Shown here piece by piece: positions 1 to 4,722 of a stretch of 6,164 nucleotides of DNA. This DNA comes from Candidatus Neoflavobacterium equi (GTDB lineage: Bacteria; Bacteroidota; Bacteroidia; Flavobacteriales; Flavobacteriaceae): positions 1 through 6,164 of the forward strand of contig JAGHSS010000011.1 of the NCBI GenBank assembly GCA_018065745.1, read 5' to 3'. The translations under genes and the position numbers were made by a program. A model generated the notes under the pieces. The model saw only the letters and a list, made by a program, of their open reading frames with translations. It did no database searches and was not told the origin of the DNA. Each line of letters begins with the position of its first letter. The first letter of the stretch is position 1.

Positions 1-50
1 GTTTACGTTAGAATTCCCCAATTCTCATATTTGATATATTTTCTGTGTGT

Positions 51-84
51 AAAAACCGCTCTATCCTAGGAGCGGTTTTTTTTT
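51..84 (+). terminator. Rho-independent terminator of the unit upstream of the window
   Basis: A perfect 11-bp stem pairs 51-61 (AAAAACCGCTC) with 70-80 (GAGCGGTTTTT) around an 8-nt loop, and the T run continues to position 84. It lies before the fabD promoter, so it most likely ends a plus-strand gene located left of the window. The A run on the 5' side is short, so termination in the other direction is possible but less likely. Confidence 0.85.
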
Positions 85-90
85 GTATTT

Positions 91-119
91 TTGACAAACT
101 CAAAAGAATCATAAATTTA
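91..119 (+). promoter_or_regulatory. Probable fabD promoter (Bacteroidota sigma type)
   Basis: A TTG at 91-93 (within TTGACA) is followed after 18 nt by TAAATTTA at 112-119, which matches the Bacteroidota -7 box TAnnTTTG except for the last base. The spacing fits the known TTG-N17-20-TAnnTTTG arrangement. It sits directly after the preceding terminator and only about 10 nt before the fabD ATG, which implies a very short leader. The mismatch in the final G keeps confidence moderate. Confidence 0.5.
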
Positions 120-129
120 ATTAATAGTT

Positions 130-1002
130 ATGAAAGCATTTGTATTTCCTGGGCAAGGCGCTCAGTTTACTGGAATGGGAAAAGATTTGTATGAATCTTC
201 AGCAGTTGCAAAAGAATTATTTGACAAAGCGAATGAAATCCTTGGATTTTCAATTACAGATATCATGTTTGAAGGGTCGGCAGAAGAATTAAAAGAAACA
301 AAGGTGACACAGCCTGCGGTTTTTTTACACTCTGTGATCTCTGCAAAAGTTATGGAAGATTTTGCCCCAGAAATGGTTGCAGGACATTCCTTGGGAGAAT
401 TTTCAGCCTTGGTTGCCAATGGTGTATTGTCTTTTGAAGACGGTTTGAAATTGGTTTCTCAACGTGCTTTAGCCATGCAAAAAGCATGTGAGATTAAACC
501 TTCTACAATGGCAGCGGTATTAAATCTTGCTGATGATGTGGTTGAGTCTATCTGTGCATCAATTGACGGTGTTGTTGTTGCTGCAAATTACAACTGTCCT
601 GGACAATTGGTAATTTCTGGTGAATATGAGGCGGTTGAATTGGCTTGTGAAAAGATGAAAGAAGCTGGAGCAAAACGCGCCTTGATTTTACCTGTTGGTG
701 GTGCATTTCACTCGCCAATGATGGAGCCTGCTCGTGAAGAATTAGCTGCTGCAATTGAAGCAACTACTTTCAACACGCCAATCTGCCCGGTGTATCAAAA
801 TGTAACAGCTACTGCTGTTATTGATCCATTGGAGATCAAAAAGAATTTAATTATTCAATTGACAGCTCCTGTACGTTGGACGCAGTCTGTACAACAAATG
901 ATTGCTGATGGAGCAACACATTTTACAGAACTAGGTCCTGGAAAAGTATTGGTTGGTTTGATCAATAAGATTAATAAAGAAGTTGAAGCTGTAAAACTAT
1001 AG
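130..1002 (+). CDS. fabD: Malonyl-CoA:ACP S-malonyltransferase (FabD)
   Basis: This cytoplasmic enzyme moves the malonyl group from malonyl-CoA to the phosphopantetheine arm of acyl carrier protein, supplying the elongation unit for type II fatty acid synthesis. The 290-aa product is close to the usual FabD length (about 300). The N-terminal GQGAQ motif lies at residues 8-12 and forms the oxyanion-hole region. The nucleophile elbow GHSLGE is at 85-90, making Ser87 the catalytic serine. Arg112, which binds the malonyl carboxylate, follows in SQRALAMQ. The catalytic His194 is in GAFHSPMM, and Gln243 occupies the conserved QLTAPVRW position. The GPGKVL motif near 269 is also typical. The start is the first in-frame ATG, just after the promoter, with no clear Shine-Dalgarno sequence, as usual in Bacteroidota. 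No other fab genes are adjacent: the gene is flanked by a terminator on each side and appears monocistronic. The assignment is very secure. Confidence 0.97.
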   Translation: MKAFVFPGQGAQFTGMGKDLYESSAVAKELFDKANEILGFSITDIMFEGSAEELKETKVTQPAVFLHSVISAKVMEDFAPEMVAGHSLGEFSALVANGVLSFEDGLKLVSQRALAMQKACEIKPSTMAAVLNLADDVVESICASIDGVVVAANYNCPGQLVISGEYEAVELACEKMKEAGAKRALILPVGGAFHSPMMEPAREELAAAIEATTFNTPICPVYQNVTATAVIDPLEIKKNLIIQLTAPVRWTQSVQQMIADGATHFTELGPGKVLVGLINKINKEVEAVKL

Positions 1003-1026
1003 TTTCAATATTTTTGTTTCTGACAT

Positions 1027-1066
1027 AAAAAAAGAGGCTGATTCATTTGAATCGGCCTCTTTTGGT
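1027..1066 (+). terminator. Strong, probably bidirectional terminator after fabD
   Basis: A 15-bp stem pairs 1030-1044 with 1049-1063, with one G-T wobble and an ATTT tetraloop. The plus strand has a short T run at 1060-1063. On the minus strand the A tract at 1027-1033 becomes a T run, so the same hairpin can stop transcription from the oppositely oriented operon ending at 1208. This placement between convergent units is typical of a shared terminator. Confidence 0.85.
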
Positions 1067-1109
1067 ATATAAATTTTTTAAAGTAAAAAAGTGTGCTGTT
1101 CGTCAGAAT

Positions 1110-1192
1110 GCGTTAGGGGTTGAAGCGGCATCCTTTTGATGGCTTTAGCCTTCAAAAGATATAGCGGAAAACCCGACCCTTTAGGGTAACGC
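1110..1192. ncRNA. Structured intergenic element, Flavobacteriia-type repeat or RNA motif
   Basis: This non-coding stretch folds into nested helices. The outer helix GCGTTA/TAACGC pairs 1110-1115 with 1187-1192. GGGTT/AACCC pairs 1117-1121 with 1170-1174. CTTTTGA/TCAAAAG pairs 1133-1139 with 1152-1158 and is capped by GGC-TTTA-GCC at 1141-1150. A side hairpin ACCC-TTTA-GGGT spans 1176-1187, and its last base competes with the outer helix. From memory, very similar sequences (a TTGAAGCGGCATCC segment, a variable hairpin, then GATATAGCGGAAA and CCCGACCC) recur in intergenic regions of Flavobacteriia. It may correspond to the Rfam Flavo-1 motif, but I could not check this. It lies between convergent units, so the transcribed strand is unclear; the recalled consensus reads on the plus strand. 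It could be an RNA, a repeat of the REP/MITE kind or a 3'-end element. Confidence 0.6.
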
Positions 1193-1207
1193 CAAAAAAA
1201 ATATAAC

Positions 1208-1828
1208 TTATACTTTCTTTATGCTGTCGTGGCTTTGTGTCTCATTACCGTCGTTGAATTTGACCATAAGATCTGTTCCAACCGCGGCGCCGCTACCGGC
1301 TGCAATGGCCAACTGACTTCTGTGACCGGCCAAGGTGCCCGCAACATAAATCCCAGGTGCAACCAAATGGTCTGTGTTTTTGAGCTGAATCCTGTTTTTT
1401 GAAGCAATTGACTTTTGATGTGGTTCCACATAGTGCATCAAGCCTTCAATATGAAACAAGTTGGTGTTTCCAACGGCAATGACCACATTCTTTGCATAAT
1501 AGACCGTGTCGTTGTTGGAATGCACTTCAAAAAGTGCTGCTCCCATGCTGTTTATTGATGTAATCTTTTGATTTTCAATGAGCTCAATGTGTGGATATAC
1601 GTCTTTGATTTGCTGGGTGGTGTAGGCTAAAATGTCTTTACCAAGGGTTCCAGCAGGTATTCCGTACGCATTGTTGAACAACGCATCTTGCAATGCAGAA
1701 GCGCGTTGATGGGCAATGATTCCAATCTTTTTGTCAGCCATAAAAGGTTTTTTATGAGCAGATCCCAAAATCAAACCACAGGAAATTCCCGCAACACTTC
1801 CTCCAATAATTAGACAGTCAAAAGTCAT
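1208..1828 (-). CDS. Single-domain FAD/NAD(P)-binding oxidoreductase, thioredoxin reductase-like
   Basis: The 206-aa product has the two halves of a flavoprotein FAD-binding fold. An N-terminal dinucleotide-binding loop GGSVAG (residues 9-14) follows the strand FDCLIIG. A second signature near the C-terminus, GIYVAGTLAGHRSQ followed by LAIAAGSGAAVG (159-184), matches the end of thioredoxin reductase-like enzymes, with Thr164 in place of the Asp usual in the AGD motif. A strand NVVIAVGN (114-121) fits the link between them. The family normally has about 310 residues with an inserted NAD(P)H domain and a CxxC disulfide. Both are absent here: the only cysteines are Cys5 and Cys17. It is therefore a FAD-domain-only relative whose electron donor and substrate cannot be told from sequence. 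It starts 2 bp after the stop of the small membrane protein gene and is the last gene of its operon. The gene is intact and its reading frame is clear. Confidence 0.8.
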   Translation of the reverse strand: MTFDCLIIGGSVAGISCGLILGSAHKKPFMADKKIGIIAHQRASALQDALFNNAYGIPAGTLGKDILAYTTQQIKDVYPHIELIENQKITSINSMGAALFEVHSNNDTVYYAKNVVIAVGNTNLFHIEGLMHYVEPHQKSIASKNRIQLKNTDHLVAPGIYVAGTLAGHRSQLAIAAGSGAAVGTDLMVKFNDGNETQSHDSIKKV

Positions 1829-1830
1829 AA

Positions 1831-2025
1831 TTATTTAGTTTTTTCGTCAATAACTTTTGACATTTTTAGAATCAACAAGATACAAACGGCACATAATGCA
1901 GCAATAATTCCAATAAGTGCTACTAAACTGTCTCCGTTAAACAAATTGGTGAAGTCCAAAAGGGTGATGTTAAATGCGATGATTACTAAGGCAATAACAA
2001 TTAATATGGTAGTTAAAACTTTCAT
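1831..2025 (-). CDS. Small two-helix membrane protein, function unknown
   Basis: The 64-aa product consists almost wholly of two hydrophobic segments, roughly residues 5-24 and 33-54, joined by a short polar turn (NLFNGDS) and ending in a charged tail (KMSKVIDEKTK). The lysine-rich C-terminus suggests that both ends may face the cytoplasm. I do not recognise a family. It lies in the middle of a minus-strand unit, 44 bp downstream of the MarC-family gene and 2 bp upstream of the flavoprotein gene, so it is probably co-transcribed with both and may be a membrane partner of one of them; that role is inference. Its ATG is the only sensible start. An alternative is that it is an incidental hydrophobic ORF, but the tight packing argues for a real gene. 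Confidence 0.75.
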   Translation of the reverse strand: MKVLTTILIVIALVIIAFNITLLDFTNLFNGDSLVALIGIIAALCAVCILLILKMSKVIDEKTK

Positions 2026-2069
2026 TTTTTATAAACTTTATCGGTAGGTGAATTTACGAATTTATCCCA

Positions 2070-2645
2070 TTATATGAATAGGCCTTTAACATTCGCCGCA
2101 AATAATTTAACAGCGATGGCCAAAAGGATGACACCAAAGACTTTTCTGATAATTCCGATACCATTTTTACCCAGTGCTTTTTCAATTCTCGGAGAAATTT
2201 TCAAGACGCCATAAACGATTAAAATGTTCAGGATAATGGCAAAAATAATGTTGATGGTGTGGAATTCTGCCTTTAAAGATAAAAGGGTCGTCATGGATCC
2301 AGCTCCTGCAATCAAAGGGAATGCGATGGGAACGATGGACGCTGTTTCTGATTCTTCATCCTTGTATAAGGTAATTCCAAGGATCATTTCCAAGGCCAAG
2401 AAAAATAACACAAATGCTCCGGCAACGGCAAATGACTTCACGTCAATTCCAATAAGATTCAAAATTTCTTCTCCAACAAATAAAAAGGAAATCATGATGA
2501 AGCAGGCAACAATCGATGCTTTTTCTGATTCAATATGCCCCACTTTATTGCGCAAATTGACAATGATGGGAATACTTCCAATGATGTCAATTACAGCGAA
2601 TAAAATCATTGTGGCGGTCATAATCTCTTTAAAATTGATTTCCAT
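2070..2645 (-). CDS. MarC-family (UPF0056) integral membrane protein
   Basis: The 191-aa product is hydrophobic throughout, with about six membrane segments near residues 8-28, 43-64, 70-92, 107-123, 131-149 and 164-185. Family features are the first helix ending FAVIDIIGSIPI (residues 16-27), the SFAVAGAFVLFFLALEM segment (71-87), and the loop FPLIAGAGSMTTLL (109-122), a MarC hallmark that usually reads with GPG where this has GAG. A charged KDEESE linker follows the third helix, and a conserved-looking RKVFGVILLAIAVKLF helix ends the protein. MarC proteins are inner-membrane proteins. The original link of E. coli MarC to multiple antibiotic resistance was later withdrawn, and transport activity is shown for only a few relatives, so no substrate is assigned. 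It is the first gene of the minus-strand operon, with a consensus-like -7 box about 35 nt upstream of its ATG. Confidence 0.9.
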   Translation of the reverse strand: MEINFKEIMTATMILFAVIDIIGSIPIIVNLRNKVGHIESEKASIVACFIMISFLFVGEEILNLIGIDVKSFAVAGAFVLFFLALEMILGITLYKDEESETASIVPIAFPLIAGAGSMTTLLSLKAEFHTINIIFAIILNILIVYGVLKISPRIEKALGKNGIGIIRKVFGVILLAIAVKLFAANVKGLFI

Positions 2646-2679
2646 AATTTTGAGAATTTAATGGTTTCTAAATATGGTG

Positions 2680-2687
2680 CAAAAGTA
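2680..2687 (-). promoter_or_regulatory. Promoter -7 box for the marC operon
   Basis: Read on the minus strand, 2687-2680 is TACTTTTG, a full match to the Bacteroidota TAnnTTTG box, followed by CACC. A weak TTC at the expected upstream distance (about 16 nt) is the only -33 candidate. Initiation a few bases downstream would give a leader of roughly 28-30 nt before the marC ATG at 2645. Confidence 0.65.
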
Positions 2688-2720
2688 CACGTAACAACAG
2701 AATGAACCGTATAATTAATA

Positions 2721-2733
2721 GTTAAAATTTAAC
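2721..2733. promoter_or_regulatory. Palindrome between divergent promoters, possible operator
   Basis: GTTAAA at 2721-2726 and TTTAAC at 2728-2733 form a perfect inverted repeat around a single A. It sits between the minus-strand marC -7 box and the plus-strand -33 box at 2748, where a regulator could act on both promoters. AT-rich palindromes arise by chance, so this is only a candidate site. Confidence 0.25.
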
Positions 2734-2747
2734 ATAAAATGGTGCAG

Positions 2748-2778
2748 TTTGTATTTCGTTGAATGTTTCTTACCTTTG
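2748..2778 (+). promoter_or_regulatory. Near-consensus Bacteroidota promoter of the DUF3109-type gene
   Basis: TTTG at 2748-2751 is followed after 19 nt by TACCTTTG at 2771-2778, a full match to the TTTG-N19-TAnnTTTG promoter known from Bacteroidota. Transcription would start near 2784, leaving a leader of about 16 nt before the ATG at 2801. The promoter rules out in-frame starts further upstream, such as the TTG at 2759, which lies inside it. Confidence 0.85.
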
Positions 2779-2800
2779 CACTTCAATTTTTTATATTATT

Positions 2801-3376
2801 ATGTTTCAATTAGGTAAAACCATTGTATCTGAGGATATTCTGGAAAAAGAGTTTGTATGTAATTTAACGGCATGTAAGGGTGGATGTTGTGTTGACGGTG
2901 ATGCAGGTGCGCCTTTGTCAAAAGAGGAAACTGCCATTTTGGAGGAGATCTATCCAACCATAAAACCTTTTCTTAGACCTGAAGGTATTGAAGTTATTGA
3001 AAAACAAGGTACTTGGTTGATTGGAACAGATGGTGATATGGAAACTCCGCTAATTAACAATGCTGATTGTGCATACGTTATTTTTGATGGAGATACTGCT
3101 TTATGTGGTATTGAACAAGCCTATAACGAAGGGTTGATTTCTTGGAAAAAGCCCGTTTCATGTCATTTATACCCAATTAGAATTCGCGAGTATTCAGATT
3201 TTTCTGCGGTTAATTACAACCGTTGGCATATTTGTAGTGATGCTTGTGTGTTGGGGAAAGAATTGAGTGTACCGGTATACAAATTTGTAAAAGAAGCTTT
3301 GGTTCGCAAATTTGGATTGGAATGGTATGAGGAATTGGAACAGGTTGCTAAAGAATTAGAAGCAAGTAAATCTTAA
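2801..3376 (+). CDS. DUF3109 family Cys-rich protein (putative metal-binding)
   Basis: With the ATG at 2801 the product is 191 aa. An in-frame TTG at 2759 would lengthen it, but that codon lies within the promoter; the chosen ATG has A at -3 and -6, as usual in this phylum. Nine cysteines lie in a pattern typical of the DUF3109/YkgJ-like group: Cys20, Cys25, Cys29 and Cys30 in CNLTACKGGCC, Cys90 (NADCAY), Cys102, Cys121 in the SCHLYPIR motif, and Cys145 and Cys149 in WHICSDACVLG. Such spacing suggests a bound zinc ion or iron-sulfur cluster, but neither is demonstrated. There is no signal peptide or membrane segment, so the protein should be cytoplasmic. It is a single-gene unit, divergent from the marC operon and ended by its own hairpin. 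The family is recognised from memory; its biochemical role is unknown to me. Confidence 0.88.
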   Translation: MFQLGKTIVSEDILEKEFVCNLTACKGGCCVDGDAGAPLSKEETAILEEIYPTIKPFLRPEGIEVIEKQGTWLIGTDGDMETPLINNADCAYVIFDGDTALCGIEQAYNEGLISWKKPVSCHLYPIRIREYSDFSAVNYNRWHICSDACVLGKELSVPVYKFVKEALVRKFGLEWYEELEQVAKELEASKS

Positions 3377-3399
3377 TTTTTATCTTATAAATAGTACGT

Positions 3400-3425
3400 A
3401 AAAACAGTCTTAGGGCTGTTTTTTT
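3400..3425 (+). terminator. Terminator after the DUF3109-type gene
   Basis: AAAAACAGTC at 3400-3409 pairs with GGCTGTTTTT at 3414-3423 (one G-T pair) around the loop TTAG, and the T run spans 3419-3425. It separates the DUF3109-type gene from the next promoter, which begins almost immediately afterwards. Confidence 0.82.
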
Positions 3426-3452
3426 CGTTTCTACATATTCGTGCATATTTTG

Positions 3453-3460
3453 TACCTTTG
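3453..3460 (+). promoter_or_regulatory. Promoter -7 box of the four-gene operon
   Basis: TACCTTTG matches TAnnTTTG exactly and is identical to the box used by the preceding gene. No good TTTG lies 17-20 nt upstream; only a TTTC at 3428-3431 is near, with spacing of about 21 nt. Transcription would start near 3466, giving a leader of about 16 nt to the ATG at 3482. Confidence 0.65.
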
Positions 3461-3481
3461 AGGAAAATAATATATAGCATC

Positions 3482-3730
3482 ATGGCTAAAGAAAACAAAA
3501 AAGGAATTTATAAAGGAGTAATTGAACAAGATGAAAAAGGAAACTTTTTCTGTGGTGAATACTTATTAGATTACAAACAAACAAAAGAGAATTTTGCAAT
3601 AGGAGATGAAATTTATATCAATTCCTACATCAATAATCCAAGTGACGCAAGTTATGAGGCATATCCTAAAAAAGCGAAATTGTTTTTCCCTTATAAAGAA
3701 ATTGATCCAACAGTTACTTTTGAAGACTAA
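3482..3730 (+). CDS. Conserved-looking small acidic protein, function unknown
   Basis: The product from the ATG at 3482 is 82 aa. An in-frame TTG at 3458 is part of the promoter -7 box and is rejected as a start; the chosen ATG has A at -3 and -6. The chain is soluble and polar, without signal peptide or membrane segment. It begins with a lysine-rich stretch (MAKENKKGIYKG) and ends acidic (DPTVTFED). Alternating hydrophobic and polar residues, as in GIYKGVIEQD and GDEIYINSYI, together with NFFCGEYLLD, suggest a small beta-rich domain. A single cysteine (Cys24) is present. I do not recognise a family. It is the first gene of a plus-strand operon, 7 bp ahead of the AAA+ ATPase gene, so it could be a substrate, adaptor or regulator of that ATPase; this is inferred from position only. 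Confidence 0.8.
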   Translation: MAKENKKGIYKGVIEQDEKGNFFCGEYLLDYKQTKENFAIGDEIYINSYINNPSDASYEAYPKKAKLFFPYKEIDPTVTFED

Positions 3731-3737
3731 TTAATTC

Positions 3738-4460
3738 ATGAGTACATCCCATTTTATTGAACGCACCAAAGTTTCCCTTTCAGAATTGGTATTGCCTGCA
3801 GAGGTAGCGCTTCCCTTGGAAGCCTTTTTGCAAGAATATCAGTTTAAAGAGGAATTGTTGAAATACCAATTGGCCGTGAATAATAAGTTGCTGCTTTTTG
3901 GGGCAACAGGTTGTGGAAAAACAATGACGGCTAAAGCAATTGCAACACATTTCAACAAAAAGTTGATTGTGGTGAATTTGGCTGCCATCGTTTCATCTAA
4001 ACTAGGGGAGACTACAAAGAATTTAGAGGAACTCTTTAAAGAAGTCCAATATGAGAGCGCGGTTTTGTTCCTTGATGAATTTGATTCTTTGGGGCAATTG
4101 CGCTCTTTTGACGCTAAAGACAACAGTGAAATGAAACGTGTGGTCAATGCGCTTTTGCAACTCATTGATTACTTTCCAACCAAATCCATATTGATTGCGG
4201 CTACCAACCAGGTGGATCTGATAGACCCAGCGTTGAGACGTCGTTTTGAAGTGCATTTGGAATACAGAAATCCCAATGAGGCAGAATTGGATGGTTTTTA
4301 TGACCAACTGTTGGCCAAATATCCGTTGGAATACCAACAGCTGGAACGCAAATACCAATGCTCTTATGCAACTGCGGCCCAACATTGTTACACTGGGGTC
4401 AAGAAAAATATTATTCAACAAAAACTTAGAGAAAATGAAAATCTTACAATTTTTAAATAA
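3738..4460 (+). CDS. Compact AAA+ ATPase
   Basis: The 240-aa product has a complete AAA+ core. Walker A is GATGCGKT at residues 55-62. Walker B is VLFLDEFD at 109-116, with Asp113 and the catalytic Glu114. Sensor 1 is Asn157 in IAATNQ, and the arginine-finger region DPALRRRFE is at 163-171. The order and wording (SKLGETTKNLEELF before Walker B) resemble the FtsH/spastin/katanin-like classical AAA branch. The N-terminal part is only about 50 residues and no protease, membrane helix or substrate domain is fused. The C-terminal lid is short and contains an odd Cys/Tyr/Gln-rich stretch (YQQLERKYQCSYATAAQHCY). It should use ATP hydrolysis to remodel or unfold a partner, but the partner is unknown. 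The gene starts 7 bp after the 82-aa protein gene, and its end overlaps the next gene by 26 bp, so translation of the two may be coupled. Function beyond ATPase is inference. Confidence 0.9.
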   Translation: MSTSHFIERTKVSLSELVLPAEVALPLEAFLQEYQFKEELLKYQLAVNNKLLLFGATGCGKTMTAKAIATHFNKKLIVVNLAAIVSSKLGETTKNLEELFKEVQYESAVLFLDEFDSLGQLRSFDAKDNSEMKRVVNALLQLIDYFPTKSILIAATNQVDLIDPALRRRFEVHLEYRNPNEAELDGFYDQLLAKYPLEYQQLERKYQCSYATAAQHCYTGVKKNIIQQKLRENENLTIFK

Positions 4461-4716
4461 ATACTTTTTTATCGGACTTGTGGTTGCTTATCTGTTCAAC
4501 CAATATGCAGTGCACGATATCGCAATAAAACAAAATGTATTGATCGTCTTGGTGATCTTGATGTTTTTAAATTTGATTATGAAATTCTTTTTTCTCTTTA
4601 AAGAAGACAAGAAGAAGGGAACCAAAACGGCTAAGAAATCCATATTGTTTATGTTGGTACTTTTTGTGTTTTTGGCCATCTATGCTTTTTGGAAATTTAA
4701 TTATTTTAAAGCTTAA
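4435..4716 (+). CDS. Three-helix small membrane protein, function unknown
   Basis: The product from the ATG at 4435 is 93 aa, with hydrophobic segments at about residues 11-22, 34-55 and 69-87. A strongly basic loop EDKKKGTKTAKK (57-68) sits between the second and third segments, which by the positive-inside rule places that loop in the cytoplasm. The C-terminus is short (WKFNYFKA). The frame is open upstream to an ATG at 4246, but that extension runs through the ATPase gene in another frame and reads as compositionally poor polar sequence, so the start at 4435 is preferred. This makes a 26-bp overlap with the end of the ATPase gene, and the stop lies 6 bp before the dGTPase start. I recognise no family. 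It may anchor or partner the upstream ATPase, which itself has no membrane segment; this is inference from gene order. Confidence 0.78.
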   Translation: MKILQFLNKYFFIGLVVAYLFNQYAVHDIAIKQNVLIVLVILMFLNLIMKFFFLFKEDKKKGTKTAKKSILFMLVLFVFLAIYAFWKFNYFKA

Positions 4717-4722
4717 TTCACT

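Noticed and set aside
11..24. Inverted repeat GAATT-CCCC-AATTC near the left edge
   Set aside because: It is only a 5-bp AT-rich stem without a T run, and the real terminator follows at 51-84. There is nothing else to support in positions 1-50.
1110..1192. Interpreting the intergenic structure as a tRNA or as the operon terminator
   Set aside because: The helices do not form a cloverleaf with a T-loop or anticodon arm. No T run directly follows the outer helix in either direction, and a proper terminator lies beside it.
1208..1828. Interpreting the flavoprotein as a truncated pseudogene of thioredoxin reductase
   Set aside because: Both the N-terminal and the C-terminal FAD motifs are present in one continuous frame with tight operon spacing, so this is a short single-domain form rather than a broken gene.
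2224..2661. 145-aa open frame on the plus strand
   Set aside because: It lies antisense to the MarC-family gene, whose membrane helices and family motifs are clear. The antisense product has no recognisable domain.
4023..4421. 132-aa open frame on the minus strand
   Set aside because: It is antisense to the AAA+ ATPase gene with its intact Walker motifs, and has no promoter or recognisable domain.
4246..4434. N-terminal extension of the three-helix membrane protein
   Set aside because: It would overlap the ATPase lid coding region by over 200 bp in another frame, and the sequence does not look protein-like. The ATG at 4435 gives a compact membrane protein.
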